DNA of 64,000 nucleotides from DASVUC01 sp038237225 (GTDB taxonomy: Bacteria; Planctomycetota; Phycisphaerae; Tepidisphaerales; Tepidisphaeraceae). Below, one piece after another: positions 26,101 through 33,997 of the stretch (position 1 is the first letter of the stretch; every line of letters starts with the position of its first letter). Below the pieces are notes generated by a model. It made no database searches. It was not told the DNA's origin and saw nothing but the letters and a program-made list of their open reading frames with translations. The position numbers and the translations under genes are program-made. The DNA is taken from positions 157,888 through 221,887 of the forward strand of contig JBBRYX010000006.1 in assembly GCA_038237225.1 (NCBI GenBank), in the 5' to 3' direction.

Positions 26101-28675
26101 GGGTGTTGCCGATTTGGGTCCAGCCGGTTGTGCCGTCGAGGGAGCGCTCGATTCTGTAACCGGTTTCACCGGCGACGTCGGACCAGGTGAGGGAGATTTG
26201 GGAGGACATGGTCGCTGAAGCGACCACGCCGGTGGGGGTGGCGGGGGCGAGGGATTCTAAGAGGACTCGAGCGCCGGCCCAGTCGGCGTGGTCGAAGCTG
26301 GTGGAACCGTTTCCGTCGCCGACGTGGAGACGCAGTTGCAAAACGCCGGCGATGTTGAGCTTGATCGTCTGGGTGAGCGAATCCTGGAACATCACACCGG
26401 AGTCAAAGATCTTCACATTGTCGGCGAAGACCTGGAAGACGACGGAGCCGAAGCCGGTTTCATCATCCAAGCCGATGTCGGAGATGAAGGAATTGAAAGC
26501 ACCGTTGAGGTTGTAGGTAATGTCGGAGACGGCGTGGACGCCGAGGCCTTTGGGGTAGACGACGCCGTTGAGTGTGATGGGGTTTCCGTCGCCGGTTCCG
26601 GACCCGCCGACGCTTTGGTCGCGCTCGACGGGACCCCAGCCGTTGGTGGATGCGGCGAAAGGGAGGGTGCTGAGATAGACCAACGGGGGCACGGTGGGGA
26701 TGACGACGCTGGCTTCGTTGGAGTCGATTGAGTTGCCGGCGGCGCTGATGGCATGAATGCGGTAGGTGTAGAGATTTCCGGCGACGGCGCTCGTGTCGAT
26801 ATAGCTGGTGATGTTGGGGTCGAGGGTTTGGATGATTTGCCAGGCGGCGCCGAGGCCGGTTTGGCGCTCGATGATGAAGTTGGTTTCGTCGTTGGATTGA
26901 TCGGTCCAGTTGAGGAGGATTCTGTTACCGGTGGTGATGGATGCGACGAGACCGGAGGGTGCCGTAGGAACTGCGCCGGCGTAGCTGAACTTGAACCAGT
27001 TGAAGTTGCCGGTAGCGCCGGTGCTCGCGCCCTGGGTGTCCATGACGAGGCGCAGGGTGTGGACACCGGCGGGAAGAATGACGCCGGTCTTGGTGAGCGT
27101 GGTGTAATTCTGCCAGGCGGTGGTGTTGGGAACGGCGAGAGCGCCGGTGACATTGACGCCGTCGAGCTCGAAATGGAAGTTGCCACCGGCGGTGTAGGAA
27201 GCGACGCGCACGGCGAGGTTGTAGATACCGGCCTGGGCGACGTTGACGGTGTAGTTCAGCCATTCGCCGGACTTGACGTAGCCGATGTTGTATCCGCCAC
27301 TTGCATCGGTGGTGTTTTCGAGATCGACGCCGGCGGGGTATCGGTAGCTGGTGGCGTTGCCGTAGTTGGTGTATTCGGAATCGTGGTAGCCGAAGGCTTC
27401 GGAGCCTTGGTCGAAATCCTCGACCTGGATGGTGTGATCGATGGACCAGGGCACCCCTTGATATGCAGAGACAGCGACGGGGAATCGCGTGGTGGACCAG
27501 GGGGTGAAGTTGACGTTGATGCCGTTGGCGATGATGAGCTCACCGGATCCGGGCCCGGCGCCACCGGGGCCGCTGGCGCTACCGTAGTAGTTGTTGGTGG
27601 CGTTGAGGATGCCGACGTACTGAAGCGGCTGCATTTCGATCGCTTCGGCGGTGACGGTGAAGAGGCCGTCTTCGTAGAAGTTGTTCTGGGTGATGGTGAA
27701 GTTGGTGTTGTCGCCGGGGACACCTTTGTTGTCGATGCGGATGGCGGGGCCGGTGTTCTTGGCGAAGGTGTTGCCCTGGATAACGGCAGTCTGGGTGTTG
27801 CCTTCGAAGCGCAGGGCGGCGGACCACTGATCTTTTGAGTACGTGATGGTGTTGTTCTGGACGGTGATGTGGTCGGATGTAAAGAACAGCATTGCCTTGC
27901 CGTTGGTGTCGAAGATGTTGTTGGTGATGCGGATGTTGGACTGCGGCGTGGCGATCGCTTCGAATGCAACGGCTGCTTCGACGGTGGTTGTGCCTGTCGA
28001 TCCGAAATTTCGGATGAAGGCATTAGAATCGATGATGACGTTGGAGAGTTTTCCGCCGGAGATTCCGCCATCCGTGAAGATTCCGCGGCCACCGTTGAGG
28101 CCGGGGTTGTTGTTGTCGCGGAAGAGGTTGTGGTAAATGACGGCGGGCTTGGCGTCATCGTAGTTGGAGAGGAAAACGCCGGCGACGTTTTGCTGGACGA
28201 TGTTGTTGAAGAGATGCGTGCCGGAAACTTTGGGGGCGATGACGATGCCCGCGCCGGAGATGACGGACTGGCTGGTCTCGTTCTGAACGGTGAAGCCGTC
28301 GATCGTGACATCGTCGGCGGCGATGTAGAACGAAGCGCCGCGGGTGTTGTCGACGGGGTTGAGGACGCCGTTGAGCACGGATTCCTGGGCAGTAGCGCGC
28401 CCATTCGAGCGCGCATCAATTCCGGCGGCGGCGCCGCGCACGGTCAACTGCTTACCGATCCAAACCATTTCGTTGTACTGGCCGGGATCGACGGTGACGG
28501 TGGCGCCCGGAGAAGCCGCATCGACGGCGGCTTGGATGGTGGTATAGAGCGCGGCGCTACCGACGATGTGGGCCGCGAGCATTTCGCGGCGTTCGAGAAA
28601 CTCGAAGGTCGCCCGGTTAAGGGCATTCGCGGTGACGGCTTTGGAAGCCTTGGCGTGACGCGTTTGGAACAACAT
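23147..28675 (-). CDS. Giant LEPR-XLL beta-helix protein with CBM6-like, NPCBM, FN3 and DUF1349-like modules
   Basis: 1842 residues. The LEPR-XLL variant FEFLERREMLAA is followed by a right-handed parallel beta-helix (~30-390; TIQAAVDAASPGATVTVDPG, many N-rich turns such as ITNNIFDTNGKAM) like those of polysaccharide lyases. Next come a CBM6-like lectin domain (~415-560; IGYVKSGEWLNYTVNVAQAG), an FN3, an NPCBM domain (~665-815; GWGPVERDQSVGGSGTGDGN), several tandem FN3 units, and two copies of a DUF1349/beta-xylosidase-like concanavalin fold (~1300-1470 and ~1665-1840; SGGSDIWNNSDTFHFAYTTL). Expected to be secreted and to bind or degrade polysaccharide; no catalytic residues can be assigned. 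It shares modules with the next gene on the same strand. Confidence 0.85.
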   Translation of the reverse strand: MLFQTRHAKASKAVTANALNRATFEFLERREMLAAHIVGSAALYTTIQAAVDAASPGATVTVDPGQYNEMVWIGKQLTVRGAAAGIDARSNGRATAQESVLNGVLNPVDNTRGASFYIAADDVTIDGFTVQNETSQSVISGAGIVIAPKVSGTHLFNNIVQQNVAGVFLSNYDDAKPAVIYHNLFRDNNNPGLNGGRGIFTDGGISGGKLSNVIIDSNAFIRNFGSTGTTTVEAAVAFEAIATPQSNIRITNNIFDTNGKAMLFFTSDHITVQNNTITYSKDQWSAALRFEGNTQTAVIQGNTFAKNTGPAIRIDNKGVPGDNTNFTITQNNFYEDGLFTVTAEAIEMQPLQYVGILNATNNYYGSASGPGGAGPGSGELIIANGINVNFTPWSTTRFPVAVSAYQGVPWSIDHTIQVEDFDQGSEAFGYHDSEYTNYGNATSYRYPAGVDLENTTDASGGYNIGYVKSGEWLNYTVNVAQAGIYNLAVRVASYTAGGNFHFELDGVNVTGALAVPNTTAWQNYTTLTKTGVILPAGVHTLRLVMDTQGASTGATGNFNWFKFSYAGAVPTAPSGLVASITTGNRILLNWTDQSNDETNFIIERQTGLGAAWQIIQTLDPNITSYIDTSAVAGNLYTYRIHAISAAGNSIDSNEASVVIPTVPPLVYLSTLPFAASTNGWGPVERDQSVGGSGTGDGNPITLNGVVYPKGLGVHAVSDITYNLNGAFNSFISDIGLDDETGFGSVVFQVFADNVKIFDSGVMFQDSLTQTIKLNIAGVLQLRLHVGDGNGSTSFDHADWAGARVLLESLAPATPTGVVASATMSSQISLTWSDVAGETGYRIERSLDGTTGWTQIGNTLADTTLYNDTTVSGSSLFYYRVTATSPTGDSAPSTVASSTPLLPPAAPLNAVATAFSPTQINLSWTPVSNAAGYKIERSPDGATSWTPIGTTLALAFYTDTTVSGSSLFYYRIIATNAAGDSLPSLITSSTPLLPPAIPTNLIATPVSSTRINLTWTDGASETGSTIERSLDGLTGWTPLITTPANATTYSDSTGLAASTPYYYRVRAANTAGNSDYSTIASATTLSQPAPAAPSNLLAVASSGTQINLTWSDNSLDETNFILERSANGVDGWTTLATPVANTTAYSDTLLTNGATWFYRIRATNLGGDSQNSNNTSATTLTPPAAPIGAVASATTSSQISLIWSDVTGETSYKIERSLDGATAWTQIAALSANATSYANSTGLSASTKYYYRIRATNAVGDSAYSTVVSATTLTSNGLPAGWSDGDVGAVNSTGKTTFASGIFTLITGGSDIWNAADTEHFTYQSLTGDGTLIARVSSMQNTNVWANAGIQMRDSLAANSRQVSAVVTPANGVVMTFRTTTAGATDGIFKSGGAPEWFKLNRAGNTFTSFQSNDGIAWTQIGSTTLTMASTIYAGLVGTSKNTTTTNTQLFDNVSLTPAIPAIPVVPAAPTGLAASAASSSQINLTWSDNSNNETNFILERSQDGLTAWTQIAAPAAGATSFSNTALTASTAYYYRLRATNAVGDSANTPVATATTPAAPVVPAAPGGAVASATTSSQINLTWTDVTTETSYKIERSLDGATNWTQIATPSANSTSYSDSTGLSPSTKYFYRIRAANAAGDSNYSTVVNATTQPAPVIGLPAGWTTNDIGPVAAKGSTNYANGTFTVVSGGSDIWNNSDTFHFAYTTLTGDGTIIARVASMQNTNAWANAGIQIRDSLAANSKEASLVVTPNNGVVMTSRSATGGATNGIFTTGGTPEWLKLVRQGSTITSYKSVNGTTWTLVGSVSISMGSTVYLGLAVTAKNPTTTNTAKFDNVSVTNSII

Positions 28676-28936
28676 AGAATCTGCCTTCTGGCTGTGACGG
28701 TCCGCATCTCAAGCTCAAGGAGCGCGCCAACGCAAAACCGGAGCACCGATGGGGCGCGCCGGAGGCCACGCTTATGAGACGGGATGGAGCGTCGGGGACA
28801 GTATTCGTCGGAACGGAGCGCGGGCAAACCCGGATCAGGTCCAATAACCGATTTGGGCGGATAATGTTGCGGAAGATGGAGCATCTTCGCGGGCGGCGAC
28901 GCGAAGGAAGGAAATCAAAGGGTGGATGCGAGATTG

Positions 28937-30151
28937 CTAGCGGGAGTGATGTGAATCTTCCGGTGGGATAGATGCCGGAATAATTGATCCCACCGCGCGT
29001 TGGATATCCGCGGCGGCGGTGTCCCAAACCATGCGGAGGGGCATTTGGCGCGATTCGGCAATCTTGCGGCAATCCTCGAATTCCGGCATGACGCCGGCGA
29101 CCTCGCTGCCGATCCATTTGATTTTGGCGCGAACGGGACCGAGGGAGGTTTCGATGGTGCGGAATTCCCGGCGGGCTTCGTGGCGGTGCTGGATGGCGTG
29201 AACGCGGACGCCGAGTGTGGTTGTTTCGCGAAGGAACACTTGCGCGAGCGCGGGCTCGGCGGCGGCGGGGGCGAGGGCGCTGAGGACCACGCCGGGCCGC
29301 CCCTTCTTCATCTGCACGGGCGTGATCCAGACGTCTTTCGCGCCGGCGGCAAAAAGTTTTTCGGTCACGGATGCGTAGAGCTGCGGGTTCATGTCGTCGA
29401 TGTTGGTTTCGAGCTGGACCATCATCCCGCGATGCTGAAGCTCGCCGAGCCACATGCGCGCGATGTTGGGCCAGGCGCAGTCCTTGCTGCCGGCGCCCAT
29501 GCCGATTTTCGAGAGGGTCATGGCGGGCTGCTCGAAGGTTGCGGTCTCGGCGAGAATGGCGGCGCCGGTGGGCGTGATCCACTCGCCGGGCCCGGGGCCG
29601 GGGCGCGTGGGGGCGTTTACGGCGGCAAGCAGTTCAAGCGTTGCGGGCGCGGGCAGGGGAATCTGGCCGTGGGCCATGTGCCCGAAACCTTCTCCCAAGG
29701 GAACGGGCGAAGCGTAGATTTTTTCGATGCCGAGATCGTGAATGCCCGCGGCAGCGCCGACGATGTCGATGATGGCGTCGACGGCGCCGACTTCGTGGAA
29801 GTGAATTTTCTCCCGAGTGGTGCCGTGGACTTTGGCTTCGGCGTCGGCGAGGCGGGTGAAGATGGCGATGGCGCGCTGCTTCACCCGGTCGGCGAGATCG
29901 GCGGCTTCGATGATTTCGACGACGTGCTTGAGGTGACGGTGGACGTGGCCTTCTTTTGCGCGGACATCGACGAACTTGGCGCGGATGGAACTTTTCTTCA
30001 CATCCCGTGCGTCGACGGACCACTCTTCGGCGGGGAGCTTGAGACGCTCGACCGTTTCTCGGAGCCGCTCGATGGGCCAGCCGCAATCGACGAGGCAGCC
30101 GAGGAACATGTCGCCTGATAACCCTGAAGGCAGATCCAAGTACGCAATCAT
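28937..30151 (-). CDS. larC: Nickel-pincer cofactor biosynthesis protein LarC
   Basis: 404 residues starting MIAYLDLPSGLSGDMFLG, preceded by TGGAG; an in-frame extension of eight codons upstream looks non-coding. LarC is a CTP-dependent nickel insertase that completes the nickel-pincer cofactor used by lactate racemase and related LarA enzymes, acting in the cytoplasm. Characteristic segments are GAVDAIIDIVGAAAGIHDLG, the His-rich EKIHFHEVG, and LETNIDDMNPQ. The gene is uninterrupted, unlike lactobacilli where larC is split by a programmed frameshift. No larA, larB or larE is adjacent; next on the strand is an unrelated exported reductase. Confidence 0.9.
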   Translation of the reverse strand: MIAYLDLPSGLSGDMFLGCLVDCGWPIERLRETVERLKLPAEEWSVDARDVKKSSIRAKFVDVRAKEGHVHRHLKHVVEIIEAADLADRVKQRAIAIFTRLADAEAKVHGTTREKIHFHEVGAVDAIIDIVGAAAGIHDLGIEKIYASPVPLGEGFGHMAHGQIPLPAPATLELLAAVNAPTRPGPGPGEWITPTGAAILAETATFEQPAMTLSKIGMGAGSKDCAWPNIARMWLGELQHRGMMVQLETNIDDMNPQLYASVTEKLFAAGAKDVWITPVQMKKGRPGVVLSALAPAAAEPALAQVFLRETTTLGVRVHAIQHRHEARREFRTIETSLGPVRAKIKWIGSEVAGVMPEFEDCRKIAESRQMPLRMVWDTAAADIQRAVGSIIPASIPPEDSHHSR

Positions 30152-30161
30152 GAAGCTCCAT

Positions 30162-30222
30162 CGTGGCACGAGCATCTTGCTCGTGCGTGCGACTGGAACA
30201 CGGGCAAGATGCCCATGCTACG
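30162..30222. repeat. Palindromic dispersed repeat
   Basis: CGTGGCACGAGCATCTTGCT and CACGGGCAAGATGCCCATG arms around a short spacer, between larC and the aldo/keto reductase. It belongs with the copy at 5492-5550, but the two arms have drifted to different words (CACGAGC versus CACGGGC). Confidence 0.7.
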
Positions 30223-30244
30223 GTTGAATTGGAACGGAAAACCT

Positions 30245-31300
30245 CTAGCTCAGCCACTCGGGGTGTTGGGCGGTGCCGTCGAACATGGATGTTGTCTTAA
30301 AGGGCTCGAACTTTCCATCCATGGCAACCGGCTTTGTCTTCTCGAGCAGCGCCGCGACCTGATCGCGCGGCATCGGCTGGAAGGTCTTCACGGCGTTGAG
30401 CGCCTGATCGAGAATCTTTTCGCTGTCGATGCCGGTGATCACAACGCTGGTGGGAAGATTCATCGCGTAATGCAGGCATTCGGTTGCGGTGACGGTGCCG
30501 CTTTTCAGAACGTAACCGCTGCCGAGGGTCTTCATGGCGAGGACACCGATGTTTTGCTTTATCAGCTCCGGAAGGACGAGATTTGTGAAACTTCGGAAGT
30601 GCGCATCCATCAAGTTGATTGGCATCTGAGCGGTGGCCAGCTTGAACTGATGCTTCTTCGCCATTTCAAGCATGCGCAGATGCACCATGGGATCCTTGTG
30701 CCCGGTGAAACCAATGTGGCGAATCTTCCCGGCTTTTCGGGCCTCGACGAGGGCTTCATGAGGTCCGTTGGGCGCGAAGACTCGATCCGGGTCCTCCAGC
30801 CGGATGATCTCGTGATGCTGCACGAGATCGATGTGGTCGGTCTGGAGTCGCTTGAGGGATTCATCAAGCTGGCGCGTTGCACCCTGCTTGCTGCGACTGT
30901 CGATCTTGGTCATGAGGAAAACTTTGTCGCGGTAGCCATCGCGCAGGGCTTTGCCCATGCGGATTTCGCTGCCGCCGTCGTGGTAATCCCAGCAGTTGTC
31001 CATGAAGGTGATTCCGCGATCGATGGCGGTGCGGATTAGCTTGATGCTGTCAGCTTCGTCCTTCTGTGAGCCGATGTGAAAACCTCCGAGGCCGATGAGG
31101 GAGACGCTGTCGCCGGTGTCTCCGAGCTTGCGGTAGAGCATGTCGGATCTCCGTTCGCTCTCGGGGGTCTTGAACTGCGGCGCATGAGATGATGAAGCAT
31201 CGTCGGCCGCTTGAAGAAAATGGGTTCCGACGGCCAACGCCGCCGTCACACCCGCTGCTGCCGCCGTGAGTTTGATGAGGTCTCGTCGAGAGGTTTGCAT
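30245..31300 (-). CDS. Tat-exported aldo/keto reductase
   Basis: 351 residues starting MQTSRRDLIKLTAAAAG, a twin-arginine signal. A GTG at 31318 is an alternative start and overlaps the stop of the upstream remnant. The mature part is a TIM-barrel aldo/keto reductase: the tetrad is suggested by the Asp and Tyr in FMDNCWDYHDG, the Lys in VFLMTKIDS and the His in LVQHHEI, and HIGFTGHKDP is a conserved strand. It probably uses NADPH or a related cofactor on an unknown carbonyl substrate. Tat-signal aldo/keto reductases are common in planctomycetes. It lies 93 bases upstream of larC on the same strand, with a palindromic repeat between, so co-transcription is possible. Confidence 0.85.
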   Translation of the reverse strand: MQTSRRDLIKLTAAAAGVTAALAVGTHFLQAADDASSSHAPQFKTPESERRSDMLYRKLGDTGDSVSLIGLGGFHIGSQKDEADSIKLIRTAIDRGITFMDNCWDYHDGGSEIRMGKALRDGYRDKVFLMTKIDSRSKQGATRQLDESLKRLQTDHIDLVQHHEIIRLEDPDRVFAPNGPHEALVEARKAGKIRHIGFTGHKDPMVHLRMLEMAKKHQFKLATAQMPINLMDAHFRSFTNLVLPELIKQNIGVLAMKTLGSGYVLKSGTVTATECLHYAMNLPTSVVITGIDSEKILDQALNAVKTFQPMPRDQVAALLEKTKPVAMDGKFEPFKTTSMFDGTAQHPEWLS

Positions 31301-31314
31301 AATGTCTTCGTTAA

Positions 31315-31560
31315 TCACGCTTCCCAGTCCTTGTAATCATCCGATCGATGGTCGTGATTGGCCATCTTGAACGTTTCGAACTTCCCATCCTCGACGGCAT
31401 CCTCTGTCCGCTCGAGCAATGCCTCCACCTGCGGTTCGCTCATTGGCTTGAAGGTCTTGGCCAAAGCCGATGATCGAGAACGCCTCCGGTTCGTCGAGTG
31501 TAATGACGCCCCTGCTTCATCGCCTGCGCCCAAAACCGTGGCTGATCCCGACGAGTACAA
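31315..31560 (-). pseudogene. C-terminal remnant of a second aldo/keto reductase
   Basis: The frame ending at 31315 reads FKPMSEPQVEALLERTED then DGKFETFKMANHDH, which aligns with the C-terminus of the intact gene downstream (FQPMPRDQVAALLEKTKPVA, DGKFEPFK). Upstream of it the similarity continues only by changing frame (VITLDEPEAFSIIGFG), so at least one frameshift has occurred. It is the tail of a tandem duplicate whose body was lost at or near the tRNA fragment. Confidence 0.65.
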
Positions 31561-31565
31561 AAAGA

Positions 31566-31601
31566 AGCCCCCAGCGGATCCCGTAAGGGTCGCTGGGGGC
31601 T
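31566..31601 (-). terminator. Intrinsic terminator after the tRNA(CAT) fragment
   Basis: On the minus strand AGCCCCCAGCG pairs perfectly with CGCTGGGGGCT (11 bp, 14-base loop), and the stem is followed by CTTCTTTTTGT. It begins a few bases after the tRNA 3' end and is placed as a native tRNA terminator would be. Confidence 0.75.
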
Positions 31602-31604
31602 GAA

Positions 31605-31647
31605 TGTAGGGGGGAGGATTCGAACCTCCGACCTCGGGGTTATGAGC
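31605..31647 (-). tRNA. 3' half of a tRNA with CAT anticodon (partial)
   Basis: On the minus strand the sequence contains an anticodon loop CTCATAA with anticodon CAT, a 3' anticodon-stem strand, variable loop AGGTC, a perfect T-stem and loop (GGAGGTTCGAATCCTCC) and the 3' acceptor strand CCCCTAC plus A. No matching D-arm or 5' acceptor strand lies upstream; the sequence there (ending AAACACG) is unrelated. It is therefore the distal half of a tRNA-Met or tRNA-Ile(CAT) gene, the part usually left at one end of a tRNA-integrated element. Confidence 0.75.
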
Positions 31648-31893
31648 GTGTTTGAGTATGTCGGTTTCTCTCGCGGCGGGGAAGCCTCCTGCATTGGGAA
31701 AGATAGCCCTGACACGTACTCCGCAAATTGTTGACCTCGCCGATGTAATAGCTGTACTTTTGCACAACACGCGGCCATGGAATTGAGCAACTCAACGCGG
31801 CCCAGCAAAAGGGTTCCAGAATGAATCAACACCGGCGGAATCAGGGGATGAACACAAAAGTAGCGAGCTGATCAGGGGCGCTGTCCTGAAACT

Positions 31894-32394
31894 CTGGAGC
31901 GGCGGCAAATGCTCAGCGGCATTCCGGATTACGGAGCCGCCGAGGTGACGGCAATCACGAGTGGGGGCGCCGTCGCCGAGGAGGATGCAACTCTCCAAGG
32001 CCCGATCCCATTCCCCTTCTCCAACGGGCAGCCGAAAGAGGATCTGGTTTTGCCGAACGGGAAGCACCTGGTCGCGGGATACGCCAATGGCAACTGGGCG
32101 ATGGCGCGTTACAACGGCAACGGTTCGCTCGACACGACGTTTGGCAGTGGCGGAAAGCTATTGACGGGGATTGGCCGCGCGCCAACTTTTGGTTGTGTGG
32201 CGGTGATTCTGGAAGATGGCCGGATTCATGTCACGGGGTTGCTGGACGGGGTGGCCAAGGCGATGGAGTGCGATGCGAATGGGAAGAACGGGTTTGATCG
32301 GTTGGCGAACAAGCCATCGATGCAACAGCCGCTTTCCGCGGCGCTGCGTTTCACTCGCTGCGGCAGCCTGGGACACTCGAGTACTACGCGCTGA
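31894..32394 (+). pseudogene. Broken LEPR-XLL / delta-60 gene start
   Basis: Read in this frame the sequence begins LERRQMLSGIPDYGAAE, a LEPR-XLL variant, but upstream there is a stop before any good start codon, so the true N-terminus is lost. Residues ~60-140 hold delta-60 units (MARYNGNGSLDTTFGSGG, AMECDANGKNGFDRLA). The frame then ends at 32394. A shift of one frame at about 32345-32375 leads without a stop (GTLEYYALNGFVGPLPAAS) into the next ORF, so both may be pieces of one disrupted gene. Confidence 0.6.
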
Positions 32395-32402
32395 ATGGCT
32401 TC

Positions 32403-33989
32403 GTGGGTCCACTTCCCGCGGCGAGCGAACCGCTGATGATGACGCCACAGGATTTGCATGTGAACATCATCGATCCGTCGGGGTTGGAGTTCAGCAGTTT
32501 CTCGGCCGCAAGTTCGCTCGGCGGCATCTTCGGAACCAGCGGGATCGTTAACACTGGCGGCGCGGTTGCGTCTTCGTCGGCGGTGAATCCACCGAGCTTT
32601 TCATCGTGGGCACAGAGCCAGCCGCTGCTGGGCGGTTCTCTGGCGATGCCGCGCATCGATCCTGCCGCCGCGGCGATCGCGAGCCGGCCGGGCGTGGCGC
32701 GAATTCCCGGCTACGAGTTCACCGGCGGCTGGGACGTGGCCCGCGCATTCTTCGGCGAGGAGTCGGCGCCGATCACGCTCGACCCAGCCATCCAGCAGAT
32801 CTCCGTGCGCAGAGGCGGCGTCGCGCAGGCGGCGTTCTCGCTCGCCGGGGCTCATTATCAAGCGGGTATACGGTTTGGTCATGGTGCCAAGTACACGCTC
32901 GTCTCAGGCAACACCCTGAGGAAGGAATTTCCAGCAGTTAACGATACCGGCTGGAAATCCGCCCTACGGCTCGAAAACAGCGGGTTTGATTGGGCGGAGC
33001 AAAACAACCTTCGGGCAGCATCCGAAAGTATTGGCCCGCTCGGCGGCAGTCGATGGGCCCCAAGCACAAGTGCTCCCGGCAACGGCAACAGTACGGACAC
33101 CACCGAATATGTCGTCTACGATTCTAACATTCTGGAAACAGCTCCAGAATATGGCTTCCAAAACAACCGGCTCACTTTGAACCCAGGTTTGCATCATGCC
33201 GTGATCAGAAACAACATCTTCCAAGGATCAGCCACGATTCACGTTCAAGGAGAGAATTTCAGGAAGAAATCGAACATCCTCGACGACGTGTGGGTCGTGA
33301 ACAACACCCGCGTCAACGCGGACAAAGATAACTTGGACGCCGGGAGCGCGCATTGGCTTCACTACCAGCCATCAGGCGATGCTGAGATCAAGTACGACCC
33401 GTTCATCAGGCTCAAGAACTTCCATTTCGCAAATAATCTCAGCGCTGTAACCAGTAATAGCTTCGGACGCGATGGGCAGCCAGTGCACGATGGCGTTTGG
33501 CTTCCGATAATTCCTGATAGATATCCCACCAATGTCAGCACATATCCGTCTAACATTCTCGGGGACCACCCTCGCACGAGCACCCGACTTGCGTGGCGTG
33601 AGGAACTGAAGGGGAACCTGCCGACTTTGGACGAGCCAAGTCAAAAATCACGGTGGTGGGTGGCAAACAATGCTTGGTCTGCCGGAGCAAATGCTGGGGC
33701 TCTGCCGACCTTCCTTGTCGACGACAGGCAGCCGGACGGGTCGGTGACTCCGCTCTCGCTGAGTTGGCGCGCTTGGAACTCACTAAATCCAGGAACACTC
33801 GATGACAAAGTGTTTGGCGCGGTTTCGGTTGCATCCAATTACGCGCCGGCTCGCGGTCTGGGACTGAACTTTTGTTCCAGCCTCATCTACGGCGTGACGA
33901 ACAAATTGGTTGCCGCTTGGGATTACAAGGGACTTCACTACCGGCCAATCTCCGGAGTTACTGCCGGAGCGGTGCAGGTGCTGCCATAG
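32403..33989 (+). CDS. Hypothetical beta-helix-like exported protein, possibly the 3' part of a disrupted LEPR gene
   Basis: 528 residues from a GTG; the frame is open for some distance upstream, so the start is uncertain. Residues ~200-330 look like parallel beta-helix rungs (VVYDSNILETAPEYGFQNNR, HHAVIRNNIFQGSATIHVQG, VWVVNNTRVNAD), the pattern of pectate-lyase-like surface proteins. The N-terminal ~90 residues are Ser/Ala/Gly-rich. It has no signal or LEPR motif of its own, which is why I suspect it was once fused to the preceding fragment. It ends 8 bases before the start of the next LEPR gene and is probably co-transcribed with it. Confidence 0.6.
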   Translation: MGPLPAASEPLMMTPQDLHVNIIDPSGLEFSSFSAASSLGGIFGTSGIVNTGGAVASSSAVNPPSFSSWAQSQPLLGGSLAMPRIDPAAAAIASRPGVARIPGYEFTGGWDVARAFFGEESAPITLDPAIQQISVRRGGVAQAAFSLAGAHYQAGIRFGHGAKYTLVSGNTLRKEFPAVNDTGWKSALRLENSGFDWAEQNNLRAASESIGPLGGSRWAPSTSAPGNGNSTDTTEYVVYDSNILETAPEYGFQNNRLTLNPGLHHAVIRNNIFQGSATIHVQGENFRKKSNILDDVWVVNNTRVNADKDNLDAGSAHWLHYQPSGDAEIKYDPFIRLKNFHFANNLSAVTSNSFGRDGQPVHDGVWLPIIPDRYPTNVSTYPSNILGDHPRTSTRLAWREELKGNLPTLDEPSQKSRWWVANNAWSAGANAGALPTFLVDDRQPDGSVTPLSLSWRAWNSLNPGTLDDKVFGAVSVASNYAPARGLGLNFCSSLIYGVTNKLVAAWDYKGLHYRPISGVTAGAVQVLP

Positions 33990-33997
33990 GGAGCCGT

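Noticed and set aside
31566..31647. A complete tRNA at this place
   Set aside because: No D-arm or 5' acceptor strand can be found within 90 bases upstream of the anticodon loop; only the 3' half is present.
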